From positions 62,001 to 126,000 of the forward strand of contig NZ_LAVS01000001.1 of NCBI RefSeq assembly GCF_000986865.1: a stretch of DNA of 64,000 bases. The letters run 5' to 3'. The notes beneath the pieces were generated by a model. That model saw nothing but the letters and a program-made list of their open reading frames with translations. It made no database searches and was not told the DNA's origin. Numbering within the stretch: position 1 is the first letter of the stretch; the number at the start of each line of letters is the position of its first letter. This DNA is from Rheinheimera mesophila. Lineage in GTDB: Bacteria > Pseudomonadota > Gammaproteobacteria > Enterobacterales > Alteromonadaceae. The translations under genes were made by a program, and so were the position numbers. Positions 7,738 through 17,405 of the stretch are shown here, in pieces.

Positions 7738-9393
7738 TTAGCTGGGTTGTTGGTAAAACTGAGTTTGATTTCTGCCTGCATGCTTGGAGCTATATAACGC
7801 CTTGTCGGCCTGGTCGATCAGTTGCTCTGTATCATCTGCGCCTTTGGCTTGGCTGATCCCGGCACTGAAGGTACAGTGAAAATTCTGGTAATCAAAGCTA
7901 AAAGGTAAACTGGCAAAGGACTGACGTAACTGTTCCACCAAGCCAAAAGCCTGCTGCTGATTACAATCCGGTAAAATCAGTAAGAACTCTTCACCACCAT
8001 AACGGCCGATAATGTCGGTTTTACGTAGCTGCTGTTTTAACAGGTTGGCTAAACTGCTGATCACCTGATCCCCAATCAGGTGACCGTAGTTATCGTTCAC
8101 TTTTTTGAAATGATCGATATCCAGCATCACCACACTTAACGGCTCGCCAGTGCGTTCACTGCGCTGTAACTCGTGACTTAAGCGCTCTTTGACCCGGGCG
8201 TGCTGCAACAAGCCGGTTAAGCTGTCTTTGGTCATCATATCTGCAAGCTGTCTGGCCCGCTGAGCTCTGGCAAACACAGCCACAATCAGCGCTGTGTCTG
8301 TGATAGGTTTTGTCAGGAAATCATCACCGCCTTTGACTAAGGCGGCCAACTGACGCTCGCCGTCTGTCTCCGACGATAAGTAAATAATGGGAACACTAAG
8401 CCATTCATCCTGCAAACGAATTAACTGCGCCAGTTCAGGGCCTGAGCAGCCCGGCATCAACACGTCCAGCAGCACAACATCAGGTCTGAATCTGTTCAGA
8501 CCTTCATAAATTTGTGACGGGTCGAGTAATATCTCGGCCCGCAAACCTGCGCCTTGTAGCACCAGTGCGTAATGTTCAGCTAAAAGCTGATCATCATCCA
8601 CAATCAACACCCTGAAGGCTTCACGCCGGCGCACCGCCAGCAGACGTTGCAACCGGGCTTCCAGCGACGTGGTGTTTACAGGTTTAACAAAATAACCTCT
8701 GGCCCCTATCCGCACCGCCTGCAAATGATGCTCAAAACTGTTATGGCTGGTCAGGACCAGTACAGGCAAAGCTTCCACCAGGGTTTTCTGAAAACCAGCA
8801 ATGTACTCCAACCCGGTTTGTTCTTCATCTGGTAAGGAAATGTCGAGAATGAGCGCATCGGGTAGCTTTGTCTTTAGCGCCAGATCAAGTTCAGCAATAC
8901 GTTTAAAACTTTGTACCTGATAGCCAAAAGTAGCGAGAGTCAAGGTCAGATGATGCGCCGTTTCTTCGTCATCTTCCAGCACGTAAATTATCGCTTTTTG
9001 GTCATTGAGCAAATCCAGCCTGGCCGATGTCAGATTCATCACCTGATGTCCGCTTTGATGCGCATATTGCACCTGCTGGAAAATACTCATAAAACTATTA
9101 ATGGCCGCCAGATCGGGAGCAGACTCTTGTGCCATCCAGTCTTTTAACTGCAGTTCCAGGTTTTTAGCCAGTTTGCCCAATTGGGGCAAACCGAAGGTGC
9201 CGGCAGAGCCTGCCAGCGTGTGGAATTTGTGTTTGAGCGGCAGAATAACAGCACGCCAATCGGACTGAGCGGGCAAAGTAACCAGGGCGCCAACCTCAGA
9301 AGCCAACACAGGGATATCTTCTTTTAGTCGCTCCATATATTGCTGATGAAGCTTGGCAAGTTGTTGCTCTAATTTAGATTGATCTGCGGTCAT
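7738..9393 (-). CDS. Hpt - receiver - receiver - GGDEF diguanylate cyclase
   Basis: A 551-residue cytoplasmic signalling protein. An N-terminal Hpt domain carries HKFHTLAGSAG (phospho-His58). Two receivers follow, with Asp184 (LILDISLPDE) and Asp310 (VVLLDVLMPG), each with a conserved Lys (VKP, TKP). The C-terminal GGDEF domain has the active motif GGEEF (466-470) and an RxxD inhibitory site five residues upstream (RKTD, 457-460), so it should make c-di-GMP with product inhibition. The gene is convergent with the hybrid kinase, which has receivers but no Hpt. A relay from kinase receiver to this Hpt and then to its own receivers is plausible but inferred. The start ATG is preceded by a modest GAG-type ribosome site. 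Confidence 0.9.
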   Translation of the reverse strand: MTADQSKLEQQLAKLHQQYMERLKEDIPVLASEVGALVTLPAQSDWRAVILPLKHKFHTLAGSAGTFGLPQLGKLAKNLELQLKDWMAQESAPDLAAINSFMSIFQQVQYAHQSGHQVMNLTSARLDLLNDQKAIIYVLEDDEETAHHLTLTLATFGYQVQSFKRIAELDLALKTKLPDALILDISLPDEEQTGLEYIAGFQKTLVEALPVLVLTSHNSFEHHLQAVRIGARGYFVKPVNTTSLEARLQRLLAVRRREAFRVLIVDDDQLLAEHYALVLQGAGLRAEILLDPSQIYEGLNRFRPDVVLLDVLMPGCSGPELAQLIRLQDEWLSVPIIYLSSETDGERQLAALVKGGDDFLTKPITDTALIVAVFARAQRARQLADMMTKDSLTGLLQHARVKERLSHELQRSERTGEPLSVVMLDIDHFKKVNDNYGHLIGDQVISSLANLLKQQLRKTDIIGRYGGEEFLLILPDCNQQQAFGLVEQLRQSFASLPFSFDYQNFHCTFSAGISQAKGADDTEQLIDQADKALYSSKHAGRNQTQFYQQPS

Positions 9394-9512
9394 GCTCAGT
9401 CATAGTTCGTTATAGGTGCTGTTCTACTATAACAAAGGATTAAACAAATCCTAGCGGCAAATACAAAATCGCTGAGAAAATTTTATGCTATGTGCTTAAA
9501 ACAACAACAAAA

Positions 9513-9544
9513 ATTGAGCAAAGACCCAACTGCCTTTGCTCAAT
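9513..9544 (-). terminator. Terminator of the ABC transporter operon
   Basis: The 11-bp arms ATTGAGCAAAG (9513-9523) and CTTTGCTCAAT (9534-9544) are followed on the minus strand by TTTTTGTTGTTGTTTT. It lies just after the permease stop codon. Confidence 0.8.
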
Positions 9545-9548
9545 CTTA

Positions 9549-10808
9549 TTACAGTCTTACCATTAAACCTGAAGCTAAAGCCCTGCGATAGGCTAAAAAG
9601 GCCGGGATAGCGCCTAAAACTAAGGTCAGGCCAAGTACAACGCCAAGCAGTAGCGCGGTTTGATCGTGCCAGGGATTAATACTGATAAAGAGCCCATATT
9701 GACTGGCCAGCAGCTCACGGAATCCAAAGAGCCCCGCGACTAACACCAGCAAAGCCGCGGCGATAGACAACAACGCCATCAGCAGTAACTCCAGCTCGAT
9801 CAGGAAAAAGACGGTAGAAGCCGGTGCGCCAACGGCTCTTAGTATGGCCATTTCACGCTGGCGCTCCTTTAATCCAGCCAACAAAGTCGTGACTATGCCA
9901 ACCAAGGTCGCCACTATCACTAAAGCCGTAATTAAAAGCAGCATATTCTCAACCATGCTCAGCATTTGCCAAAGCTCTGCCAACGCCACGCCCGGCAAAA
10001 TAGCCGACAAAGGTTCAGCTTTAAATTCATTGAGCTGACGCTGCACCGCAAAAGTCGCCATTTTTGACTTTAATCCAAGCATGTAAGCGGTAATGACCTT
10101 AGGTTCCAGATCCATAGTCAGGCTTTGCTCGACACTGATATTTTTGCCTGGAGCCGGCATAGCACCGCTCTGCCAGCCCAGATGAATGGCTTCAATACCC
10201 TGTAGCGGAATATGCACACTCTGATCCACTGGAGTACCAGTGGGCGCCAGAATACCCACCACCTCAAACGGCTTATCTTTATGTTGGGTAAAACTGATGC
10301 TCCCCACGCCGTGCGACAAGATGATCTGTTCTCCCAGTTGATAACCCAGCTTTTGCGCTACCACAGAGCCAATCACCGCCTGATACACCCCAGCAAAAAC
10401 TTTTCCCTGCGCCAATTTCAGCCCTTGTTTTTCACCATACTGGTAAAACTTAAAATAATCTTCGTTGGTACCAATCACCCGGTAACCACGGTGTGAATCC
10501 CCCAATGAGATCGGAATACTCCAGGCGACTTGTGGATGTGTTTTAACCGTCTGATAGTTTTTCCAACTGATATTATTGGTGGCGTTACCAATACGAAATA
10601 CCGAATACAGTAATAAATTCAACTGACTGGAGCGTGCTCCCACAATCAAATCTGTACCAGACACTGTGCTGGTAAAGCTGCTTTTCGCTTCATGGCGGAT
10701 ATGATCTATCCCCAGCAACAACGCGATACTGATGGTAAGAGAGATGACCGTCATCAGCACTGTGCCTTTACGGTTCCATAAACTGGCTCTGGCCAACTGC
10801 ATTAACAT
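9549..10808 (-). CDS. ABC transporter permease, FtsX/MacB type
   Basis: A 419-residue membrane protein with the FtsX-like layout: one N-terminal membrane helix (TVLMTVISLTISIALLLG), a large periplasmic domain of about 230 residues, then three C-terminal helices. The segment KERQREMAILRAVGA is the typical coupling motif before the last helices. FtsX/LolCE-type permeases usually move lipoproteins or work mechanically rather than importing solutes. Its ATG (10808) overlaps the end of the ATPase gene and has GGGAG seven bases upstream, so the two are co-translated. In the Vibrio Zrg zinc-uptake cluster a similar permease/ATPase pair accompanies DUF2796 and DUF3299 proteins, both present next door. 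A role in metal handling is therefore likely but not proven. Confidence 0.85.
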   Translation of the reverse strand: MLMQLARASLWNRKGTVLMTVISLTISIALLLGIDHIRHEAKSSFTSTVSGTDLIVGARSSQLNLLLYSVFRIGNATNNISWKNYQTVKTHPQVAWSIPISLGDSHRGYRVIGTNEDYFKFYQYGEKQGLKLAQGKVFAGVYQAVIGSVVAQKLGYQLGEQIILSHGVGSISFTQHKDKPFEVVGILAPTGTPVDQSVHIPLQGIEAIHLGWQSGAMPAPGKNISVEQSLTMDLEPKVITAYMLGLKSKMATFAVQRQLNEFKAEPLSAILPGVALAELWQMLSMVENMLLLITALVIVATLVGIVTTLLAGLKERQREMAILRAVGAPASTVFFLIELELLLMALLSIAAALLVLVAGLFGFRELLASQYGLFISINPWHDQTALLLGVVLGLTLVLGAIPAFLAYRRALASGLMVRL

Positions 10809-11497
10809 GGCTGAACTCCCTGATGTAACTGTTCCATATCCAGCTCAAAGTGAAAGTAACGGCGAAGAGCAGGATCGTGACTGACAAAAACTACTGTAGT
10901 GCCACAAAGCTGTGCCTCGCTCAGCATGAGCTGCATAAAACTGTCTCTGTGTTTATGGTCTAATGCTGAGGTTGGTTCATCTGCGATCAATAATGCCGGC
11001 TGACTGAGCAAGGCTCGGGCTATCGCCACACGCTGCTGTTGCCCCACACTCAGACGATTGGCCGGAGCTTGCCATAGCTGCTGCTCTAACCCCAGCTTCT
11101 GCAACAAATAACGGGCCCGTTGCTCGGCCTGAGGGATTTTTTTGGCAAAAGCACTCACCAGCAACACGTTTTGCAACACAGTCAAATACGGTATTAAGTT
11201 CAGTTGCTGAAAGACGACACCTATAGAAGAGGCCCGCAGTTGATCCCGCTTTGCCGCAGACATATCGGCCATTGACTGGCCCGCGATCAGAATATCTCCC
11301 TGCTGGCAAGGGTAAATGCCCGCCAGCAGATTCAGCAAGCTGGTTTTACCTGAGCCGGAGGGACCATAAATGAATAAATGTTGACCCTGGGCTAATTTTA
11401 GCTGCGGTATGTTGAACAAAGGGGCTTGGTCTGGCCAACTGAACACCAAAGATTTGAGTTCAAGTGCCGGAATTTTCAGGTCTGTGTGCTCTGACAT
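10802..11497 (-). CDS. ABC transporter ATP-binding protein, LolD/MacB type
   Basis: A complete nucleotide-binding domain of about 231 residues: Walker A GPSGSGKTS, Q loop VFQQLNLIPYL, signature LSVGQQQR, Walker B LLIADEPTSALD and the H-loop FVSHD. It powers the FtsX-type permease whose start codon it overlaps. The frame is open to 11584, but that would run into the divergent DUF3299 gene. The ATG at 11497 (MSEHTDLK) has a weak TGAG upstream, and 11509 is the alternative. Promoter and operator should lie in the short gap shared with the divergent gene, where ATGTTAT (11508-11514) and ATAACAT (11538-11544) form a spaced inverted repeat. Confidence 0.88.
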   Translation of the reverse strand: MSEHTDLKIPALELKSLVFSWPDQAPLFNIPQLKLAQGQHLFIYGPSGSGKTSLLNLLAGIYPCQQGDILIAGQSMADMSAAKRDQLRASSIGVVFQQLNLIPYLTVLQNVLLVSAFAKKIPQAEQRARYLLQKLGLEQQLWQAPANRLSVGQQQRVAIARALLSQPALLIADEPTSALDHKHRDSFMQLMLSEAQLCGTTVVFVSHDPALRRYFHFELDMEQLHQGVQPC

Positions 11498-11564
11498 TTC
11501 AAGGCTCATGTTATGATACGGCTTCTTTTGTGACCTTATAACATATGCAGAGGCTGAGGCTCCA

Positions 11565-12122
11565 ATGGTTAAATCGTTATACATGGCGTTAATTCTGACT
11601 TTGGTCGCATTTACGGCGTTACCAGTACAAGCAGACGACTATAAGGCATTGGAATGGACAGATTTATTGCCTGAAGAAGACTTGAAGAAGATGGAACAAT
11701 TGCCGGAAATCAGCCACGAAGGGGGGGAAGCTCCATCAAGTGGTGTATTAAATCAAGCCTTCGGCAATCAGGACCCTGCCGCGGCAGCCTGGAATGAAGT
11801 GCTGATGTCCGCCAACGTCAAAGCTGAGCTGAATAATAAGAAAGTGAAAGTACCGGGTTTTATCGTGCCTGTGGAGTACGACGCTGACCAAAACGTGACG
11901 GCATTTTTTCTGGTGCCTTATTTCGGCGCCTGTATTCACGTTCCACCACCGCCACCAAACCAGATTATTTTTGTCACCAACAAACAAAAAATCAAAGGCG
12001 ACATGATTTATTCGCCGTTTTGGATCAGTGGTACTTTAACCACAGAGATGATGAGCCATGATTTGGCCAAATCAGCCTATTCGATGAAAGCCGATAAAAT
12101 CGAAGAATATACTTACGAATAG
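11565..12122 (+). CDS. DUF3299 periplasmic protein
   Basis: A 185-residue protein with a signal peptide ending around PVQADD, so exported. It has the DUF3299 core: VPGFIVPVEYD, then the Pro-rich block CIHVPPPPPNQIIFV, which includes a Cys and a His. The molecular function of the family is not established. It is often encoded beside FtsX-type ABC transporters and DUF2796 proteins, as here (ZrgABCDE-like zinc clusters). GAGG lies a few bases before the ATG. It is divergent from the ATPase and followed by a clear terminator. Confidence 0.8.
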   Translation: MVKSLYMALILTLVAFTALPVQADDYKALEWTDLLPEEDLKKMEQLPEISHEGGEAPSSGVLNQAFGNQDPAAAAWNEVLMSANVKAELNNKKVKVPGFIVPVEYDADQNVTAFFLVPYFGACIHVPPPPPNQIIFVTNKQKIKGDMIYSPFWISGTLTTEMMSHDLAKSAYSMKADKIEEYTYE

Positions 12123-12139
12123 TCTGGTATTAACCCGAT

Positions 12140-12167
12140 AAAAAAATCGGCTCCGGCCGATTTTTTT
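12140..12167. terminator. Intrinsic terminator between convergent DUF3299 and DUF2796 genes
   Basis: AAAAAAATCGGC (12140-12151) pairs with GCCGATTTTTTT (12156-12167) around TCCG. A T-run on both strands makes it bidirectional. Confidence 0.88.
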
Positions 12168-12227
12168 GTGCCGTGGGCTTGAGATTACCCCGGACGCAAA
12201 CTCGGTGCGACCAGGTCCGCTTTTTCC

Positions 12228-12785
12228 TTACCGGGCCGTCAGAACCAAAGCGCCGGAACCAGTTGTCCAATCCGCAGCGCCCTGTTCACCATTGACTATC
12301 CATTGCACTGAAACTTTTTCCACACCCGATGCTATGCTGGCTAAATCTAAGGTCAGTGTCTGCAGACGCGCAGGATTCTGGCAAACCAGAGTGTAATTGG
12401 CATTTAAATCTGCATGTTGTGGCTGAGTGGTGCGTTCAGCCGTTAAATCAGAGCTGATATCAGTTCCTGTCACAGCGCAATTGGCCTGTGGATCAAAACT
12501 AAACCAGTTAGCACTGGTAAAATCGGCGATCATTTTCTGTACCAGTTGACGCTGCGCCTGATCTTTTGCCTGATGTTCAAAACCGACGATATTAGCGGTT
12601 GGCGTTGCAAAAGCCAGCTCGGCTTCATTGCCCTCCAGTACAAAAGTTAATACGGCCTCGCCATGAGTGTGGCTGCCATGAGCTTCATGCTGATGCTCCT
12701 GCGCTATCACTGCATGGGCCCAAAAAGCTGCGCCAAGTATCAGGCCCGGGAAAATAAATGATGTATCCAAAGTTTTTGACTGCAC
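12228..12785 (-). CDS. DUF2796 zinc-binding periplasmic protein, ZrgA-like
   Basis: A 185-residue protein with an N-terminal signal sequence followed at once by a His-rich metal-binding stretch (residues 30-43, EHQHEAHGSHTHGE) and the DUF2796 domain. ZrgA of Vibrio cholerae, the studied member, supports zinc uptake and is encoded with an ABC permease, ATPase and DUF3299 protein, as here, though the gene order differs. The start is a GTG: an in-frame TAG lies four codons upstream and no ATG occurs near it; GGAG lies nine bases before. The exact substrate is inferred. Confidence 0.82.
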   Translation of the reverse strand: MQSKTLDTSFIFPGLILGAAFWAHAVIAQEHQHEAHGSHTHGEAVLTFVLEGNEAELAFATPTANIVGFEHQAKDQAQRQLVQKMIADFTSANWFSFDPQANCAVTGTDISSDLTAERTTQPQHADLNANYTLVCQNPARLQTLTLDLASIASGVEKVSVQWIVNGEQGAADWTTGSGALVLTAR

Positions 12786-12803
12786 GCCCCGCTACTCCAC
12801 AAC

Positions 12804-12821
12804 GATAAAGTTGTCTTTATC
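12804..12821 (-). promoter_or_regulatory. Palindrome upstream of the DUF2796 gene, candidate operator
   Basis: GATAAAG-TTGT-CTTTATC is a perfect 7-bp inverted repeat about 20 bp before the GTG start, where a promoter or leader would lie. It does not match the Zur box core I know for enterics or vibrios. The regulator is unknown. Confidence 0.4.
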
Positions 12822-12968
12822 ATAACTCTGGCACAGCTCAGATAGCTGCATTGCCACCGCCTTCTGCCGCAGTTTTTTGTCAGTTCAACGGTATCACCGC
12901 CTTTGTCCTGGTGTTGATCTGTTCCGCTGCCAGCGCCGTATCAAAAAACAAAATAGTGGTAATCAGTG

Positions 12969-14492
12969 ATGGCAAAGTTAATTCTGGTATTAGGTGATCA
13001 GCTCAGTCCTGCCTTGTCGAGCTTACGTGACGTGCAACCTCAAGACCGGGTCTTGATGGCCGAAGTCGCCAGTGAGGCCAGTTACACCCCACATCATAAA
13101 CAAAAAATTGTACTGATTTTCAGTGCGATGCGGCATTTTGCTGCCGTGCTGCAACAACAAGGGATCCAGGTTAGTTATATAGACTACCAGCAAAAAGTCA
13201 GTAGTCTGACCGAAGCTGTGGCGATAGAGCTTCGCCGTCATCCGCAGTTACAGCAGATTTGTATCACCGAGTGCGGCGAATACCGGCTGGAACAGGAAAT
13301 ACAAAGCTGGCAAAGCCAGTTTCAGCGCCCTGTGGTTCAACTGGAGGATGACCGTTTTATCGCCAGCAAAGCCATGTTTCGGCACTGGGCACAAGACAGA
13401 AAACAGTATCGGATGGAATACTTCTACCGCGAAATGCGCCGTTACACAGGTCTTTTGATGCAAGACGGGTTGCCGGTGGGCGGACAGTGGAACTTCGATG
13501 CCAGCAACAGAAAAGCGCTGTCTGCGAAACAGCAGTTGCCGCCTGTACTGAGGTTTGAACCCGACGAGATCACTCAACAGGTGATCGCCTTAGTTCAGCA
13601 GCAGTTTGCCACTAATATGGGCAATGCCGAGCAGTTTAGTTATGCAGTGACGGGCAAGCAGGCTCGCCAGGCGTTTTTGCATTTTGTTGAGCATCAGTTG
13701 CCTTTATTCGGTGATTATCAGGATGCAATGCAACTAGATGAACCTCATCTGTTCCACAGTATTTGTTCGATGTACCTTAATTGTGGTTTGTTGGATGTGC
13801 GCTGGGTCTGCCAGAAAGTAGAGCTGGCTTACAAAGAAGGTAAAGTGCCGCTGAACGCCGCTGAGGGTTTTATTCGTCAATTGATTGGCTGGCGCGAATT
13901 TGTCCGCGGTTTGTATTGGCTGCTGATGCCTGAGTACAAAGAGCGTAATTTTTTGCAGGCTCAAACCCCCTTGCCCGGCTATTACTGGACAGCTCAAACA
14001 AAAATGCGCTGTATGCAACAAGCAATCAGCCACACCATAGAGCATGCCTATTCACACCATATCCAACGTCTGATGGTGACAGGAAACTTTGCACTGCTGG
14101 CGGGTTTGTCGGTCGAGCAGGTCTGTAACTGGTATCTGGCGGTGTATGCCGATGCGTATGAATGGGTTGAGCTGCCGAACACACTGGGGATGGCCTTATT
14201 TGCCGATGAAGGTGTATTAGCCTCTAAACCTTACGCAGCCAGTGGTAAGTACATTCAGCGGATGAGTAACTACTGCAAAAGCTGTGCGTACGATGTGGCT
14301 GAAACGACCAGCCCGAACGCCTGCCCTTTTAACGCCTTGTACTGGAATTTTCTGGAACGTAATCAGGCCTTGCTGTCCGGCAATGCCCGAATGCAGCTAA
14401 GTTATCAGAATTGGTACCGCAAATCGGATGAAGAACGTGCGCAAATCAGCGACAAGGCCCGGCAATTGTTGATCCATCTGGAGCAGTTATGA
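12969..14492 (+). CDS. Iron-sulfur photolyase/cryptochrome (FeS-BCP, PhrB-like (6-4) photolyase)
   Basis: A 507-residue protein of the bacterial cryptochrome/photolyase class that carries a [4Fe-4S] cluster. It starts KLILVLGDQLS, typical of this class. The four cluster cysteines are Cys386 (EQVCNWY), Cys436 and Cys439 (YCKSC) and Cys452 (ACPF), matching the pattern of the characterised PhrB (6-4) photolyase. It would bind FAD and probably a ribolumazine antenna and repair UV-induced (6-4) photoproducts, although some relatives act as photoreceptors. A GTG directly precedes the ATG; the ATG is chosen. It is the first gene of a three-gene photolyase operon, and its last codon overlaps the next start (ATGA). 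Confidence 0.9.
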   Translation: MAKLILVLGDQLSPALSSLRDVQPQDRVLMAEVASEASYTPHHKQKIVLIFSAMRHFAAVLQQQGIQVSYIDYQQKVSSLTEAVAIELRRHPQLQQICITECGEYRLEQEIQSWQSQFQRPVVQLEDDRFIASKAMFRHWAQDRKQYRMEYFYREMRRYTGLLMQDGLPVGGQWNFDASNRKALSAKQQLPPVLRFEPDEITQQVIALVQQQFATNMGNAEQFSYAVTGKQARQAFLHFVEHQLPLFGDYQDAMQLDEPHLFHSICSMYLNCGLLDVRWVCQKVELAYKEGKVPLNAAEGFIRQLIGWREFVRGLYWLLMPEYKERNFLQAQTPLPGYYWTAQTKMRCMQQAISHTIEHAYSHHIQRLMVTGNFALLAGLSVEQVCNWYLAVYADAYEWVELPNTLGMALFADEGVLASKPYAASGKYIQRMSNYCKSCAYDVAETTSPNACPFNALYWNFLERNQALLSGNARMQLSYQNWYRKSDEERAQISDKARQLLIHLEQL

Positions 14493-15832
14493 AACGTGCT
14501 TTGGTGTTGTTCAATCAGGCGCTGCGCTGGCATGACAATCTGCTGCTGTCAGATCAGGCTGATTTTGATCAGTTGATTGCCGTTGTAGTGCTCGATCCCG
14601 CCGAGTATTTGACTGAACAATACGGCATCAGGCGCGCCAGCACACAGCGTTTACAGGCTCAATTAAAACTCCTGCTGGACTGGCAACAACAATGGCAGCA
14701 AAAACTACAGGTTATGCATCTTCGTATCGGTGACACGACCACATCCCTGCAGCAGTTAGCGCAGCACTATCAGGCGCACTGCCTGATTGCAGCAGAGCCG
14801 ACGGCACCGGAACAATACCAACAACTACAGAATACCGGCCTGAGTTTGAGGTTGTATGACATCAATAGCCTGTTGCAACACCAGCTCAGGCCAGATTTAG
14901 CCTCACTACCCAAAAGTTTTTCCGCCTTCAGAAAACAGCGTGAACCGGATTTGGTGGTGCAGCCACCACAACAGGTCCAGCTTAGCGGCCAGTTTTATGC
15001 TGACGCCGGCCAGGCTTTGGATAGCCACAGCGCAGACTTTATCAGCCGTTACCATAACCCAACAGCAGCATTACTGAACGAAGCGGCGGCTCTGGAGCGC
15101 TTAAGCAAGTTTATCTGGCAGCAACGTGCTGTTGTTCATTACAAACACAGCCGTGACGCCCTGGATGGCGACTGGAACACCAGCTTATGGTGTTTTTATT
15201 TAGCCAATGGCAGTTTATCGCCCTGTTATGCCTGGCAGCAGGTAGTAGATTTTGAACAACAGCAGATGGCGAATGAATCCACCTATTGGATCCGTTTTGA
15301 GCTGTTATGGCGTGAATATTTCCGCTGGCAGATGCGGCAACACGGCAGCGCCTGGTTTAGCAAAAACGCCTTCCGTCCGCCGCTGGATTTTTCTGCTCCT
15401 GTGCCGGATAAGCGTTTTGAACTCTGGTGCAAAGGCCAGACTGGTCTGCCTTTTGTTGACGCCAATATCCGCATGTTGTTGCATACCGGCTGGATGTCTA
15501 ACCGGGGCCGACAAAATGTCGCCAGCTATCTTATTTTTGAATTGCAGCAAGACTGGCGTTTGGGGGCCGCTTTTTTTGAGCAGCATTTACTGGATTATGA
15601 TTGCGCCAGCAATTGGTGTAACTGGGCTTATATCGCCGGTGTTGGTAATAGCGGTGCCCGGCAGTTTAACCAGATCAAGCAGGCATTAACTCACGACCCG
15701 CACGGTGAGTTTGTTCGTCGCTGGCTGCCGGAAAAAACCACGGCAGGCGCTTTGGTGCATTGGCCCGAGGCTAAAGTCCAACAGCAGGAGTTCTGGTTAC
15801 CTTATCTTAAGCAGCTCAAGAGTAACACATGA
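14489..15832 (+). CDS. Cryptochrome DASH family protein
   Basis: A 447-residue flavoprotein of the CRY-DASH group. The N-terminal alpha/beta photolyase domain ([14 protein letters not shown]) replaces the usual FRNDLRLHDN. The linker [13 protein letters not shown] is the DASH landmark, and the FAD-binding region has [44 protein letters not shown] and [11 protein letters not shown], ending in the DASH-specific [21 protein letters not shown] proteins repair cyclobutane dimers in single-stranded or looped DNA, and some have signalling roles. It overlaps both neighbours by four bases (ATGA), so translation is coupled along the operon. Confidence 0.9.
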   Translation: MKRALVLFNQALRWHDNLLLSDQADFDQLIAVVVLDPAEYLTEQYGIRRASTQRLQAQLKLLLDWQQQWQQKLQVMHLRIGDTTTSLQQLAQHYQAHCLIAAEPTAPEQYQQLQNTGLSLRLYDINSLLQHQLRPDLASLPKSFSAFRKQREPDLVVQPPQQVQLSGQFYADAGQALDSHSADFISRYHNPTAALLNEAAALERLSKFIWQQRAVVHYKHSRDALDGDWNTSLWCFYLANGSLSPCYAWQQVVDFEQQQMANESTYWIRFELLWREYFRWQMRQHGSAWFSKNAFRPPLDFSAPVPDKRFELWCKGQTGLPFVDANIRMLLHTGWMSNRGRQNVASYLIFELQQDWRLGAAFFEQHLLDYDCASNWCNWAYIAGVGNSGARQFNQIKQALTHDPHGEFVRRWLPEKTTAGALVHWPEAKVQQQEFWLPYLKQLKSNT

Positions 15833-17346
15833 TCAGTCTGGTCTGGTTTAAACGCGATTTGCGTATTCATGACCATGGCCCTTTGGCAGAAGCAGCGCGG
15901 CAAGGCGCTGTGTTGCCTTTGTATATTGTTGAGCCGGATTATTGGCAACAACCTGATACCTCAGTACGGCAATGGCTGTTTATTGAGCAAGCTTTGCAGC
16001 TTTTGGACCAGCAACTGACCGCCTTGGGTCAACCCTTGTTTGTGATCAAAGGCCCGGCCACTCAAGTGATCCGACAGTTGTGTAAGGAATTTCCGATCAG
16101 TCAGGTGCTGAGCCATGAAGAAACCGGCAACTTATGGACATTTCAACGCGATTTGGCAGTAAAGCAACTGCTGAACGAACTGGCGATCCCATGGCGTGAG
16201 TATCATCAACACGCGGTATTTCGTGCTTTAAACGACAGAGACCTGTGGGCTGAACAAGCCGATCAGTATTTATCCGGCAGCCTGTTTCAGCCCCCACAAG
16301 CTTTAACTTTTTTATCTGCAGGCCGCCAGCTCAGACAACAGTTCCGGCCACAACGAGTGCTGGATTTACCGCCTTGTCGTCAGGGGCAAAGCGCGCTAGC
16401 CTTGCCCGACACGCTACACAGCTTTTTTAGCCACAGGGCCAAAGACTACAGCCGGCATATTTCACTACCCGACAAAGCGCTGCACAGCAGCTCACGCCTG
16501 AGTCCTTATCTGGCGTATGGCCAGTTGAGTTTACGGGCCTTGCAGCAACAAACCTTGCGGGCAATCAAACAGCAACCAGCCCTGAGTTTTGGCTTATCGT
16601 CCTTTTACAGCAGATTACGTTGGCATTGTCATTTTATTCAGAAATTGGAATCGGATCCGCTGATCGAAACTGAAGCGCTGCATCCGGGTTACGCCCGGCT
16701 GCGTAAACAGGATTTTAACAGTGACTGGTTTTGGGCCTGGTCGCACGGCTATACGGGTTATCCGCTAATCGATGCCTGTATGCGTAGTCTGTTGGCCACA
16801 GGTTGGCTGCATTTTCGCGCCCGGGCCATGTTAGTGGCTTTTGCCTGTTATCACTTGTGGCTGGACTGGCGGCCTGTGGCACTGCATCTGGCGCAGTGTT
16901 TTGTTGACTATGAACCCGGCATTCATTATCCCCAAATTCAGATGCAGGCTGGTACAACAGGCATCAATCCCAACCGGATGTACAACCCTGTTTTACAAAG
17001 CCAACAAAAAGATCCGCAAGGACACTTTATCAGGCGCTGGTGTCCGGAGCTGGCGTTGTTACCCGATAGCTGGCTACATCAACCCTGGCTGATGCCGTTG
17101 TCGTTACAACAACACTATGCCTGTGTGCTGGGCAGAGATTACCCTTTACCTGTGGTCGAGCTGCAACAGGCCATGCGATTGGCCAAACAGCGTTTGACGG
17201 AATGTAAACAACAGCAGGATCCGCAGTGGTGGCGCGAACAAAAACGTCAGGTGATACAGCGCCACGCCAGCAGGAAACGGCCATCGAAGCGCAAAACTCA
17301 GTCAGCATATGCTGCGGCCCAGCTAAGCTTAGACCTGAACGAATAA
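15829..17346 (+). CDS. Third photolyase/cryptochrome family protein
   Basis: A 505-residue member with a classical photolyase N terminus ([16 protein letters not shown]) and the FAD-binding C-terminal domain ([73 protein letters not shown]). The last block differs from E. coli PhrB, and the protein resembles the plant-cryptochrome-like or unclassified bacterial group, so repair versus light sensing cannot be decided. It ends in a basic tail ([18 protein letters not shown]) that could touch DNA. Its start overlaps the DASH gene by four bases. No FolE or similar gene is attached. Confidence 0.82.
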   Translation: MISLVWFKRDLRIHDHGPLAEAARQGAVLPLYIVEPDYWQQPDTSVRQWLFIEQALQLLDQQLTALGQPLFVIKGPATQVIRQLCKEFPISQVLSHEETGNLWTFQRDLAVKQLLNELAIPWREYHQHAVFRALNDRDLWAEQADQYLSGSLFQPPQALTFLSAGRQLRQQFRPQRVLDLPPCRQGQSALALPDTLHSFFSHRAKDYSRHISLPDKALHSSSRLSPYLAYGQLSLRALQQQTLRAIKQQPALSFGLSSFYSRLRWHCHFIQKLESDPLIETEALHPGYARLRKQDFNSDWFWAWSHGYTGYPLIDACMRSLLATGWLHFRARAMLVAFACYHLWLDWRPVALHLAQCFVDYEPGIHYPQIQMQAGTTGINPNRMYNPVLQSQQKDPQGHFIRRWCPELALLPDSWLHQPWLMPLSLQQHYACVLGRDYPLPVVELQQAMRLAKQRLTECKQQQDPQWWREQKRQVIQRHASRKRPSKRKTQSAYAAAQLSLDLNE

Positions 17347-17405
17347 CACACCAGCTTGTCAATTTAAGTTAAGCTGAGTTTAGTTACCTTCAAAAGGATT
17401 GAGTT

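Noticed and set aside
11508-11544. Zur box between the ATPase and DUF3299 genes
   Set aside because: ATGTTAT and ATAACAT halves occur but are 23 bp apart, so they do not form the usual compact Zur palindrome.
11498-11584. Longer ATPase start at 11584
   Set aside because: It would overlap the divergent DUF3299 gene start, and the extra residues do not match ATPases.
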